Positions 1-10,106 of a stretch of DNA of 64,000 nt are shown piece by piece. The position numbers and the translations under genes were made by a program. Location of the stretch: positions 4,216,001 to 4,280,000 of the forward strand of contig JAPNXP010000007.1 of the NCBI GenBank assembly GCA_028753945.1, in the 5' to 3' direction. How positions within the stretch are numbered: position 1 is the first letter of the stretch; each line of letters opens with the position of its first letter. Origin of the DNA: Hexactinellida sp. DTS-2022. Lineage: Eukaryota > Porifera > Hexactinellida. The notes below the pieces were generated by a model. The model ran no database searches, was not told where the DNA came from, and saw nothing but the letters and a program-made list of their open reading frames with translations.

Positions 1-2
1 GA

Positions 3-1928
3 AAAAATTACAGATCAATTATTGCAGTGAATGGCTTAGTTCCAGGGCCTACGATTATAGTTGACGAGAATGCAACTGTCATAATAAATGTCAGAAATCG
101 TTTACTTTCGGGAGGCATTTCAATTCATTGGCATGGACTACGACAGTTTAATACACCTTGGATGGATGGAGTTGGATTAGTTACTCAATGTAATATTGGA
201 GCTTTTACAAGTTTCCAATATAAATATATAGCATTGCCATCTGGAACATATTGGTACCATTCGCATTCTGGCACTCAGAGATCCGATGGTTTATTTGGTA
301 TATTAATTATTAGAGAAAGTATTGACAGTATTTCTCAAATTAAAGCCGATTTAGCGACCAAATTTGGGATTCCGAATTATATTGATACCCCTGGCCAGCA
401 TAGTCTTACTCTTACAGATTGGTATAGGGAGGAAGGGGATGTAGTATACCATAATGACAATTCAGAAATTGGCTTTTTCCCTTCGATTCCATTAGGTCAA
501 GTGCCCATTCCGTTGGATCCAGCATTTGAGGACACTAGGACCTTTGATAACTCAGACATTTCACCTGTTCCATTTTATTCCGGTCTAATTAACGGATATG
601 GTAGACACGAGAGTGTAGCATATATCCAAACTAGACTTTCAATTTTCACAGTTGAAATGGGAAATTTGTATCGTTTTCGTTTGATCGGTTCAATGGGAAT
701 CTTACCCTACAGATTATCAATAGCTGGACACAAGCTTATAGTGGTGGCTACAGATGGTAGATGGGTGGAACCAGTGAGAAATGTTGATTATATCATGATC
801 CATTCAGGGGAACGTTATGACTTTATTCTCAATGCAACAGGCCCTGTCAGAGATTACTGGATAGAAGCGAATACGATGGAAATTAATTTAACTGGAAACG
901 CACCTTACGAAACATTGGGTCACGTTGCTGAGGGTGTTCTCCATTATTCGACTGGTCTAAGTGATAACGGTGTCCAATCCTCACAATATGAGAACATAAA
1001 ACAAACTTCGCCTTCTGTGCAGTGTCGCTCTGAATCACCATGTGTGGCAGTGAATTGCCCATTCCAACAATTCATACCTGTCTATAATATAACTTGTATA
1101 AATGCGGATGAACTGACTCTCCTAATAGAAACGCCAGAAGTAGAAATACCAGATTCTGATCCGACTGATTCAAATACCTTTTTCCTGAACTTCAATTTTG
1201 CTGGTGAGAGTGACTCCAGTACAATTAACGGACGGAATTTTATATTCCCACCTGTAGCCCCGGTAGTACAACGTGAATTATTTAATGAACAAGCGAAAAT
1301 ATGCAACAATGCAATATCGTGCGATCCGTACTCTGTAGATGATTGCCTCTGTACTCATTTGTTAACATTGGAGTACAACCAAACAATACAATTTGTTGTC
1401 AGCTCTATAGCACCTGGAGATCATTTTATACATCCATTACACGTACATGGACACACATTTCAGTTGTTGAAAATTGGATATCCAGAATACTCAAGCATCA
1501 CAGGGTTTGCACTTGGAGATGCTACAAATATAACATGTGAAAATCAACCATGCACTTCTACTAGATTTACTACTCCACAATCATTTCAGGTTACCAATAA
1601 GACAGTTAGAAAAGACACCGTAATGATTCCAGGAGGTGGTTATGTAGTCCTACGGTTCATATCAGACAATCCTGGCGCTTGGTTCCTGCATTGTCATATT
1701 ATGAATCATGAATTAGAAGGAATGACCTTAATAATAGACGAAGCACCAAATAACCAAAATTCACCTCCAAATGGACTTGCACAGTGTCAGAACTTTGTTT
1801 TCTCAAATGACGAGTTTTATGAAAAATTAGGATTCAACCCTAATAGCGCTCTCCCACAATTTGACTCTCTAATGGTCATGATACTTGTCGTATTGGCGGT
1901 AATAATTGGTGGGATTTTAAGTAATTGA
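3..1928 (+). CDS. Multicopper oxidase (laccase-like), 3' exon, N-terminus outside window
   Basis: C-terminal ~640 residues of a three-domain multicopper oxidase, which oxidises phenols or metal ions and reduces oxygen to water. All four copper-ligand motifs are present. Numbering from the GTG at 27: HWHG at about 34-37, YWYHSHSG at about 75-82, HPLHVHGH from about 469, and HCHIMNHELEGM at about 555-567 with the Met as type-1 copper axial ligand. The frame is open to the left edge and no start is visible. A tract ending in acag at 13 could be the splice acceptor, and the residues after it (IIAVNGLVPGP) match the usual first-domain sequence, so the missing part is short. The last ~20 residues are a hydrophobic stretch ending in SN, suggesting a membrane anchor or GPI signal, so the enzyme is probably extracellular. 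Substrate cannot be told from sequence. Confidence 0.93.
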   Translation, partial: KNYRSIIAVNGLVPGPTIIVDENATVIINVRNRLLSGGISIHWHGLRQFNTPWMDGVGLVTQCNIGAFTSFQYKYIALPSGTYWYHSHSGTQRSDGLFGILIIRESIDSISQIKADLATKFGIPNYIDTPGQHSLTLTDWYREEGDVVYHNDNSEIGFFPSIPLGQVPIPLDPAFEDTRTFDNSDISPVPFYSGLINGYGRHESVAYIQTRLSIFTVEMGNLYRFRLIGSMGILPYRLSIAGHKLIVVATDGRWVEPVRNVDYIMIHSGERYDFILNATGPVRDYWIEANTMEINLTGNAPYETLGHVAEGVLHYSTGLSDNGVQSSQYENIKQTSPSVQCRSESPCVAVNCPFQQFIPVYNITCINADELTLLIETPEVEIPDSDPTDSNTFFLNFNFAGESDSSTINGRNFIFPPVAPVVQRELFNEQAKICNNAISCDPYSVDDCLCTHLLTLEYNQTIQFVVSSIAPGDHFIHPLHVHGHTFQLLKIGYPEYSSITGFALGDATNITCENQPCTSTRFTTPQSFQVTNKTVRKDTVMIPGGGYVVLRFISDNPGAWFLHCHIMNHELEGMTLIIDEAPNNQNSPPNGLAQCQNFVFSNDEFYEKLGFNPNSALPQFDSLMVMILVVLAVIIGGILSN

Positions 1929-2102
1929 ATGTTGCTACATTATTAGAGTGAGCCCTTAGTTAAGCATAGTTGCAAGTAGTTGAGTGTGATTTATTATTAG
2001 CATTTATTATTGTTATTATTAGTATCATTATTATTTATTATTGTTATTATATTTTTTGTATTGATAGAAAATGATAAACAAACCATATTTGTTTTAGCAT
2101 AC

Positions 2103-2180
2103 ACTAGCGCGATTCGCTTGCTAGGACTCTTCACGGCAGAACACAACCACACAACAACGGTTTCGCGGTTGTTGTGTGGT
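2103..2180. repeat. Type A mini-hairpin cluster
   Basis: Short GC-rich palindromic cluster in AT-rich DNA. It contains the hairpin ctagcgcgattcgcttgcta and a cgcgg inverted pair around the ACAACCACACAACAAC stretch. Related copies lie at 5038-5120, 46371-46430 and 48028-48094. Confidence 0.7.
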
Positions 2181-2201
2181 TCAATGCTTCTAATATATAT
2201 A

Positions 2202-2394
2202 CAGTCAGGTCTGCTTATTATGAACAAGATTTCGTCTGCTTAATGTGAAGATTTTTTATTATGAACAAGCCCTTTGGTCCGAATTTACAACTTACATAGG
2301 GTTTGTATTAAGTTGAGTTCGCTTATTATGAAGTTTCTCTATTATGAATACAATTTTTGGTCCCTTGAATGTTCATAATAAAAGAACTTGACTG
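2202..2394. mobile_element. pogo-like miniature element
   Basis: Starts CAGTCAGGTCTGCTTATTAT and ends with the inverse ATAATAAAAGAACTTGACTG. TA lies on both sides. About 190 bp, no coding capacity. A CAGT terminus with TA target is typical of the Tc1/mariner-pogo group. Confidence 0.7.
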
Positions 2395-2400
2395 TATATA

Positions 2401-2475
2401 CAGTGGAACCTCAGAATTACGACCACCCATGGGACCAAAAATATTCCCGTAATTTCGGGGTGGTCGGATTTCTGA
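2401..2475. repeat. Solo end of another CAGT-type miniature element
   Basis: Begins CAGTGGAACCTCAGAATTAC directly after the previous element and contains the internal inverted pair CGACCACCC / GGGGTGGTCG. No second terminus was recognised, so it is probably truncated. Confidence 0.5.
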
Positions 2476-2670
2476 AACTTATTAAAATTTGTAGCCTTTT
2501 AATTATGAAATATTTAATATTATTAATTTAATTATTTCATAAAGGAATCCATCCAACTTAGATTGTTTACAATTTTCTGTGAATACTTGAATAACCTTTT
2601 GATTTATCTTGTCTTCAAGAGAAGCGATTACATTATATTCCTCTGTCATAGATTGCTCTTTTAAGAAATA

Positions 2671-2790
2671 CGAGCCCTTCGGTCTCGGTCGCTTCGCGAC
2701 GGATCACTCTCTCACAAAGGCCGCTTCGCGACCTTTGTTCGTTCGTGGTAGACACTACGTAGTACAAATAACGGCCGCTTTGCGGCCTTA
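2671..2790 (+). repeat. Type B mini-hairpin cluster
   Basis: Starts cgagcccttcggtctcgg and carries three hairpins in 120 bp: GGTCGCTTCGCGACGG, GGCCGCTTCGCGACC and GGCCGCTTTGCGGCC. Same family as the clusters at 3341-3458, 4372-4428, 20190-20262, 44898-44970, 46945-47063 and 48483-48559. Confidence 0.8.
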
Positions 2791-3206
2791 CCCACCGTGA
2801 GGTAGAAAACAGAAAAGAGAAAAGATTTATCTAGTTCAAATAATAATTTATATAAACACTTGTTCATATCTAAATATCTAAACTTATGCACTTCTGTATG
2901 CTATTAATAAATCACTAATATAACTAACTAAACTGTATACATGCAGGTGGAGACAGCAGGTAATCACCAAACCTCAATATGTGCAGTGAATTTAATATGT
3001 GAATATGTGCAATGAATTTAAAGCAATAATAATAATAATCATCATCATAATTAATTCCCACGTGACGTCATAACCCCATAAATCGGTATACGTGTGTCTC
3101 ATTTCATGTTGTCTTGCCATCTAAAATTGTGGGCGAATCGAATAAAAACTGAAAGAGTTATTCCCAAATATGTGCGTTTATGAAGTCATAATCCCGTTAT
3201 TTTCTT

Positions 3207-3340
3207 TCAAAAACCAATAGATCGTTGTCGCAGTACAAAATTACCCCTGTATACAAATTTTCAGCTTTCTGGGACTCGTAGTCTTTCCAATCAATTCTGG
3301 ACAAACACACAAACAAACAACAATTCCGCTTTTAATATAC
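3207..3340 (+). repeat. Dispersed repeat, copy 1 of a direct pair
   Basis: About 134 bp starting aaaaccaatagatcgttgtc and ending cttttaatatac. Copy 2 is at 3754-3892 in the same orientation with few differences. Both end in a CA-rich stretch of the cacacaaacaaac type. Copy 1 runs directly into the type B hairpin cluster at 3341. Confidence 0.75.
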
Positions 3341-3458
3341 GAGCCCTTCGGTCTCGGTCGCTTCGCGACGGATCACTCTCTCACAAAAGTCGCTTCGCGA
3401 CTTTTGTTCGTTCGTGTTAGGCACTACGCAATGCAATTAACGGCCGCTTCGCGCCCTT
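3341..3458 (+). repeat. Type B mini-hairpin cluster
   Basis: Close copy of 2671-2790, with hairpins GGTCGCTTCGCGACGG, AAGTCGCTTCGCGACTT and GGCCGCTTCGCG. Confidence 0.8.
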
Positions 3459-3753
3459 TCCCTCCCCAAAGCAATCATATTAATAATGAGTTTTAAAAGC
3501 TCAATAGATTTCAGGTACACGATAAGAAAGCTCGAATCAAAATAATACTAAAAGAAAAACAGGCGATAGAATAGACAAATGATTGATTGGTTAAATGAAT
3601 TAATTTTCAATCAATCAAATTGGAGCCTCAGAAAATATTTCTATTATGCACAATCTATTTATACTAATTGAAGAAATCTGCTAATCCATACTAATAAAGC
3701 CTCGAATTTAATTGGCTGACAATTTTTGTCACCTTCAAATGTGAATATTTCTC

Positions 3754-3892
3754 TTCAAAAACCAATAGATCGTTGTCGCAGAACAAAATTACCCCTGTAT
3801 ACAAATTTTCAGCTTTCTAGGATTCGTAGTCTTTCCAATCAATTCTGGACAAACACACAAACACACACACAACAAATCCGCTTTTAATATAC
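3754..3892 (+). repeat. Dispersed repeat, copy 2 of a direct pair
   Basis: Second copy of 3207-3340. It is followed by a gatagatatagatagat microsatellite rather than a hairpin cluster. The 3893-4090 stretch behind it holds no recognisable gene. Confidence 0.7.
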
Positions 3893-4094
3893 AGATAGAT
3901 ATAGATAGATTGGATATTTTGGACCCAAGACAAAGCATCTCCGAATGAAGCTTTCTCAATTTCTGGCGGTTGGATTGCTTCTTCTTCATCAGAGCTAAAA
4001 TTCTCATCAATTTCTCTGCCAATTGACGCTTATCCCTATATGTCAAAAAAACATTTGGAAACCGTCCACTTTCTTCAATCAACTCGGATCAAAC

Positions 4095-4428
4095 CGCATT
4101 TATAATTGAGATAGAAACTAACTTCCAAATGTTATAAAAGGTAAATAAATGTTATAAAGGGAAATAAGTATGCTGATTTCGAATTTCGCATTTACAAATC
4201 TATAATATGAATATTTGTTGTTGTTGTTTACACAAATAGGTAAACAAATTAATGAAAATTCAAAATCAACCTAGAAGTTTGCTTTCAACGGTTATTACAG
4301 ATTAACGAGTATGCTGATATATTAGTATGCTTTATAAATTTATAAATTAATACTTGTTGATGTGCTGTTAACTTGAGGTGCGTAGCACAATCCGTCGCAA
4401 AGCGACCGAGACCGAAGGGCTCGTATAT
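4095..4428. repeat. Body plus type B cluster of hairpin-repeat family
   Basis: The AT-rich body (ttataattgagatag to ctttcaacggttatta) is also found at 48185-48400 in the same orientation. In both places a minus-oriented type B cluster follows, here at about 4372-4428 with the hairpin GTCGCAAAGCGAC. The cluster and body therefore belong to one repeat unit. Confidence 0.65.
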
Positions 4429-4689
4429 ATATACAGTGTACTATACACATAAACACAAAGGTTTGTGTTTTATAGTATAGATTTAGATATATTAGGGATG
4501 GATCTACCGGAGGGGTTCAGGGGGATTGCGAACCCCCTCCCCCAAGTATATGATATTATAATCCAAAAATTATATCTATGGACTGGCACAATTTCCGAGA
4601 TTGGATGAGAGAAATCCCTCCTTTATCCAAGGGAACAGTTTGTTTCTAGGCGAGTTTTCCCCCCCCCCCAGGAAAAATTTCTGTATCAA

Positions 4690-5120
4690 ACCCTGCGAGT
4701 GGAAACCTTAACTTGTTGTCGGGGGCCAAAAGTTAACCCAATATGCCAAAAAGTGGTAGGTGGGTGTGTGTATATACTCGACAAGTTATGACGTCATTGT
4801 CACATTTCGAGAACCCTGAAAATTCACTTAATCGCACATAATTCGCGCCCTTTAATTAAGAGATAAAATTCTGAAAATATAATAGAACATGTACATTAAT
4901 GATGCGAACACGTTGGTCACACCAAATTGCCACTATGCTTACTCATTATCGCATGATGACGTAATCACTAAATTTCACATTGTTAAATTTGACTATTTAG
5001 GCCTATTTACGCTTTATAATCAATGTTAGGAGTATATAAACCACACACCAACCGCGAAGCGGTTGGTGTGTGGTTGTGTTCTGCCGCGAAGCGACCTAGC
5101 AAGCGAAGCGCGCTAGTCAA
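4690..5120. repeat. Second body plus type A cluster of hairpin-repeat family
   Basis: 4690-5034 (gagtggaaacctt to ggcctatttacgctttataa) is an inverted copy of 46437-46745, and its end recurs at 47915-48020. It ends in a type A cluster at 5038-5120 with CCGCGAAGCGG, CCGCGAAGCGACC and AAGCGAAGCGCGC. A C9 run and a GC-rich unassigned patch (about 4500-4680) precede it. Confidence 0.65.
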
Positions 5121-5167
5121 TAATAAAATTCAATATGGCCGACAAAACAACAAATCCAAAAAATCTA

Positions 5168-5317
5168 CATATAGTAGAACCTCGTTAGTACGAACACCAC
5201 CGGACCTTCAAAAAGGGCTCGCCTTATCCGGAATTCGTATTAACCAATATCATTTGTATTGAAAAGGCTTTTGAAGGGGACTAAAATAGTGTTCGCATTA
5301 ACTGTACAATGATTGCA
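5168..5317. mobile_element. pogo-like miniature element (CTCGTTAGTACGAACAC family)
   Basis: Left end AGTAGAACCTCGTTAGTACG. The right half carries ttcgcattaactgta, the degraded inverse. Related copies lie at 9583-9745, 40778-40950 and 48581-48745. 5318-5740 holds only AT-rich DNA. Confidence 0.6.
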
Positions 5318-5740
5318 AAAGTGTATAACTTATATAATTATTTATTTGATAACAAAGTTATTTCAATAACAAAAGAAACAATATATACCTATTTTAACTT
5401 TATTTTGAACGGCATTAAACACACATATAATTAGTCAATAATTCAAGCGTTTCGTATAATAAAGTTTTAATCAAATATAGAATCCAAATACAACAAATAT
5501 AGATACTTAATCCTACAAAATACACTTAATTTAAGATATTCAGAGTTTCAGACAATCAAATAGAATACAAATAAATATACTTATTTGGACCCAAACCTCC
5601 TGAGAACCAAAGTGTCCCAATATAGCGGGGTTGACTGTCACAATAATTTATAAAAGGCATACAATTCTCAATTCGAAGAAACAGCTAATTACATATCCAT
5701 GTGCATATGAAAATGGTGTCTTTTTCCTTTACAAAACATA

Positions 5741-6442
5741 TTAATTTTTATCTCTTAGTAAGGAGAAGAAAGCTCTTAGTCTAGGATTGAAAGCTGTAGA
5801 CCTCGCATAGCTGCCTGCATGTGCGCCACTAGCGTTATTGATAGCAGGTAGAGACCGATTATATTCAAACGGAGAGGCCCTTGGAATGTCAGGGGGTGGG
5901 AGGGGAATTCTGTTCGGATTTCGATGTCGTGCTGGAGCTGATCTCGCTGTATATCCAGTAATTATTTGAGTAGGATAATCTGGTGGGGGAAGGGGAATTG
6001 TTCGCCGGTTCAAATAGTCATTAACTTCTGGCATGTTAGGTGGTGGTACCGGAATCTTTGTTGAAACTTCTCCGAAATGACGAATTGTATGAACCAACTG
6101 TTCGAATCCGTTAGGAAAGAACTCTAGTTTGAAATTTGATTTGATTTTATCTTGGCTTCTTATCTTGGCATGTAGTGGACCAAGCATATCAATCCTCAAA
6201 TCGCTAAATTGATTCTTATTTAAACTTTCTTCCATTTGTTCCCTCATGCTCAGTAGCTCGGAGTGTTCATCCATTAAGGCTACAAAATTTGTTCCAAGTT
6301 GTTGGACACTTTCGTCTAAAATCCGTAATAAGAAATTCTTTCTTTCCACAATGCATGTAATAATGTTTTGAAAGAAACTTTCAATCTCAGTTCTAATTCC
6401 TTCGATCGAAGACTCCAGTATTACAGTATTACGCGAGGCCAT
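5741..6442 (-). CDS. Coiled-coil protein with IPLPPPDxP repeats, function unknown
   Basis: A 233-residue single-exon frame on the minus strand, with ATG at 6442. Residues ~1-110 are strongly helical with heptad-like Leu/Ile spacing (LLRILDESVQQLG, LLSMREQMEESL). The C-terminal half has three spaced proline motifs, IPVPPPNMP, IPLPPPDYP and IPLPPPDIP, which look like SH3- or EVH1-type ligands, then a basic Ser/Arg tail. The helical part followed by FFPNGFEQLVHTIRHFGEV recalls the coiled-coil to post-coil segment of TRIM-like RING proteins, so an upstream RING exon is possible, but none is seen (inference). A hAT miniature element sits 42 bp upstream of the ATG in what should be the 5' UTR or promoter. 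The conserved frame, codon use and repeated motif support a real gene, but family assignment is open. Confidence 0.65.
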   Translation of the reverse strand: MASRNTVILESSIEGIRTEIESFFQNIITCIVERKNFLLRILDESVQQLGTNFVALMDEHSELLSMREQMEESLNKNQFSDLRIDMLGPLHAKIRSQDKIKSNFKLEFFPNGFEQLVHTIRHFGEVSTKIPVPPPNMPEVNDYLNRRTIPLPPPDYPTQIITGYTARSAPARHRNPNRIPLPPPDIPRASPFEYNRSLPAINNASGAHAGSYARSTAFNPRLRAFFSLLRDKN

Positions 6443-6484
6443 AAACAAAACAAGAATTCTAGATTCAAACGAAGAGGATTTAAT

Positions 6485-6872
6485 TAGGGCTGAAACGAAT
6501 ATACCGAATATTCGAATATTCGTTCGAAATGATTGAACGAATATTTGTTCGTTTGCAAACGAATATTCGTTTGGACGAATATTAGATAGAAACGGATATT
6601 CGTTGACTAATTTTGGACAACAACAAGACTTTTGTATAGCTTGGAGATATCGTAAATATAAATTCCTACCTAAACTAGCTGATTATTAGTTAACTTGTGC
6701 ATAATACACTTTGTAACTATTATTATACCATTGTAACATTATGAAAAACCTATTTTCCAATGTATTTTGAAATTGATTTAATGCTTAGTCATGCAAACGA
6801 ACGAATATTCGAATATTCGTTCGTTTAGAAAAAGGTTCGTTCGTTACATTTCGAATATTCGTTTCAGCCCTA
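6485..6872. mobile_element. hAT-type miniature element, 8-bp target duplication GATTTAAT
   Basis: Ends TAGGGCTGAAACGAATAT and ATATTCGTTTCAGCCCTA (inverted). It is flanked on both sides by GATTTAAT (6477-6484 and 6873-6880). Subterminal GAATATTCG palindromes are repeated. It lies just upstream of the minus-strand gene at 5741-6442. Confidence 0.9.
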
Positions 6873-7026
6873 GATTTAATAGCTATACCACAGAAAGCTT
6901 GGTTGTTAAGTTGTGGATCTCCTTACAGATTTGTCTACCAAAGCACATAATTTAATGGCGGGTTATTCATTATAATATGATCGAATCGACTAGAAACCAG
7001 AATTAATTTTAATTTATTAAATAAAG

Positions 7027-8603
7027 GGACATACCCAATTTCCGTAACGGGACGCTATGGAACAAACCATTCCGGAAAATCAAAGTACCTAAATTACGGA
7101 ATTGTGCGGAACGGTTCCGGAAATACGAATACCTAATTTCCGGAACGAAATTATTCCGGAAATTAAAATGCCTATTTTTCGGAATTTTCTATTCCTTTAA
7201 TTTGATCCCTAATTTGCAGAACAAAGATACCTCCTTTCACTTAAACCTCGATCGAAAGATAAGTGCAATCCCGTGGATAACCTACCGAGACGCCGAGTAA
7301 AGTAAACAAAATAGTGATTCCAAATTCCAATCTTCCTTTCCCGTCCTAAATTCCTATTTTTTATTATTTACCCCCGGCCCTAAATAACTAGCGTTTTAGG
7401 GCCCGCTTAGTCCGAAATCGTTAAATGTAGGGATCAATCCAGTAATATGGACTTGACCTCTGCGCGGGGCAGGGGTCTCGGGACCTGCAACCCGGGAGTT
7501 CTTGCGGGTCAAAGGATCTGAATATTTTTCGGGGCGGCACCCGCATATGACCCGCGTAGAGGAATTCATTAAAAATATTATAATATTATTGGAGCAAGTC
7601 ATACTAACTAAGTGTCGCACTCAGGAAGGAGGACAGTGATACAATGTGCATTTTAAAACGAGAGTAATCAATAAAAACGTATGCAAGTCCCTAAACACAA
7701 GTAGTTATAAGCACGGGCGTCGCACGGCTCAAAAAACTCTCCGGTCAAACAGTTAAAGTGGTCCGGCCAAAACCGGACCCTCCTATATAGTATAGTACAC
7801 ACTGTTCTCTCTAATAGTCCACCAGTGGGCAATTGGCCCAAAGTGGACTATTAGAGAATATGGACAATTAGAGAGAACAGACTCTAGAATAAATGAAAAG
7901 TGTTCCGGCCATGGCCGGACCTGCCGGAGCGCGTGCTACGCCTATGATAAGTGACACGTGTCAGATGTGTAGACTGTAGACAAGGTGGTGTAGAGCACCA
8001 CCATCACCAAATGTTATCACGCACGTACGCTTTACATACTGATGAAACCTGAGTTCATTAGCAAATTGAAAATCCAACTAACTGTAATTTATTATACCTT
8101 ATTATTGGAAATTAACGCGAATTGCTCCAATTCGCGTTAATTTCCGTCGTATTAATTTTCATGCCGCGTTAATGTCCTATAATAAGGTAGTTAGGGATCC
8201 GTTATTTAAATTTTTAATTTAGGTTCTTGAGCTGGGATAGTACAACGATTGATTAGACCTATAACAATAACTCACTCTATGCAAAACGCGGTCCCTAAAT
8301 TGCTAGTGATTTAGGGGACCCCAAAACACAATAGGTTAGCTATTTCGGACCCTGGGTTACTGAACGCGCTTACACCGGTTCGTTTCATTTATCTTCATAA
8401 TTTAGTACAAAATAGTAAATCAGGATGCAAGACCAAATGATGTCAAAGTCTATAATAACCAATCCCTTGGGAGGGCTATCCCGTCCCGTAATTTAGGTAC
8501 GTACTTAAATTTCCCGGAATGGTACATTTCCGTAATTTAGGTACTTTGATTTTCCGGAATGGTACCGTTCCATACCGTTCCGTTCCGGAAATTAGGTATG
8601 TCC
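7027..8603. mobile_element. TIR element with clustered TTCCGGAA motifs
   Basis: Left end GGACATACCCAATTTCCG and right end CGGAAATTAGGTATGTCC are inverted. Both ends hold degenerate arrays of cggaa/ttccg palindromes with phrases such as tacctaatttccgga. The interior holds no transposase. It contains a CTCTAATAGTCC miniature element (7803-7880), a GGTCCGGCC inverted pair (7770-7790 with 7905-7925) and a hairpin around 8105-8150 (ttaacgcgaatt / aattcgcgttaa). It may be a composite rather than one unit. Confidence 0.6.
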
Positions 8604-8663
8604 AAATGAAGGGTTGACATTACAAAAATGCTCTACGTATCCATTGAGCATAATAACCCAATA

Positions 8664-8760
8664 CAGGTAAACCTCCCAAAGCGGCACCCATCGGGAGAAT
8701 GATTTTGTGCCGCTTCTCGGAGGTTCCGCTACTCGGAGGCCGCTTTGGGAGGTTTACCTG
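8664..8760. mobile_element. Palindromic miniature element, TA flanks
   Basis: 97 bp starting CAGGTAAACCTCCCAAAGCG and ending CGCTTTGGGAGGTTTACCTG, with TA on both sides. The inside repeats the same gcggcac / ctcggagg phrases, giving a strong foldback. Confidence 0.75.
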
Positions 8761-9582
8761 TATATAAGAAAAGCTAGTTTAATAAATTGTTTGAGATAAG
8801 TGTCCAACCTTTCCCTAGTGTTCAAAATATTAACATGATTTAGAATAAAATGCATTTCTTATCTCAATTTGAGGTATCTTCCGGTCCAACTACGTAATTA
8901 CACGAGCCAATTGACGCTAAGATACTAGATAAATTCAATATTTTACCCGCTCAGGATTAGAACTGGGCATACTTCAAACCATAGTTACAACCATATGTTT
9001 TCTCTACAAAAATCAATGCTCACGCTGAACTTTCCATGTATAAATGATTCGTTTCAATCAGGCTCGTGCAACGCGCCTGGGGGCGCATAAATTTACAAGG
9101 TAACTTTTTTAGGTGCGCAAAAATTGAGTGATACTCACCTCCCATAAGAAAATGAGTAATTTAGGGGCTCCGCCAGCTGTCTTATCAACTACTATTTCTG
9201 CATTTAATGTAGCCTGTTTTTCTTCATTTCAGTTCGTAGATGAGCTCAAGTCGTGACCTGAGTGATGTATGCTACTTAGCTGTGGTTGCCTCCTCGAATT
9301 TCTCACTTAAACTGTTGATTATTAAGTAGTGAAATGTAATTAAGTTTCAGTCTAACCAGTTGGGTTAATTATAGAAAGGAGCTCGAGTTTCTCTCACGAG
9401 TTGGGAAGTTCTCACAACTTACAATGTAGTATATAACAAAGTTCAAATAAAATTATGTAAAAATGAAATTCAACCCTCCTACCAATCTTGTGTTTTGATA
9501 GTTCTAGGAAAATTAGTAAATCATAATAAACTAAGAAATCGGTGATACCATCTAGTTCTCCTATGTATCAGAGTACAATTAC
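8761..9582. other. No gene seen
   Basis: AT-rich DNA without an open frame of coding character or a recognised repeat. A GC-richer patch near 9060-9180 (gcgcctgggggcgcataaat) may be old mobile DNA. Confidence 0.4.
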
Positions 9583-9745
9583 AGTAGAACTCGTTAGTAC
9601 GAGCAACGGGTACCGTCATACGCGTTCGAGTTATTCGGAATTCGTTAACCAAAATGCTTTAATATTATTTAAAAAGGCTTTGAAAAGAACTGAAAAGTGT
9701 TCGTATTAACAGAAATTTCGTATTACATAACGAGGTACTATTGTA
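9583..9745. mobile_element. pogo-like miniature element
   Basis: Left CAGTAGAACTCGTTAGTACG, right CATAACGAGGTACTATTG, imperfect inverted ends. Same family as 5168-5317. Confidence 0.65.
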
Positions 9746-10106
9746 TTTCAAGCATTCTCGCATAAATACGTATCTTAATTAATTAATTAAACTTAACTAG
9801 ATTTTAGTGAAATTCGCCATAGCGGAGAGTTTACCACAGCATTATCAATATCTGGCATTGCGAGTTTGGTCTAAATCAATCCGCCGTCGGGAAATTTGTT
9901 TTCACACAGCATGCGAATTAAATTATTGAAATAACATTTTAGCATTCAGGTTTCTGGAGTGCAGCTAGATTTAAAATTAATTGACAAAGGTAGACAGATA
10001 AAATACGGTAACTACAATAATTGATCAATCCATCAATTATGAAAATTGCTTTGAATACACAAAAAACTACTGTCAGAAATTAAATTATATTTATTCATAA
10101 ATCCTG

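Noticed and set aside
1082-1309. Antisense frame inside the multicopper oxidase exon
   Set aside because: Shadow of a strongly supported sense gene.
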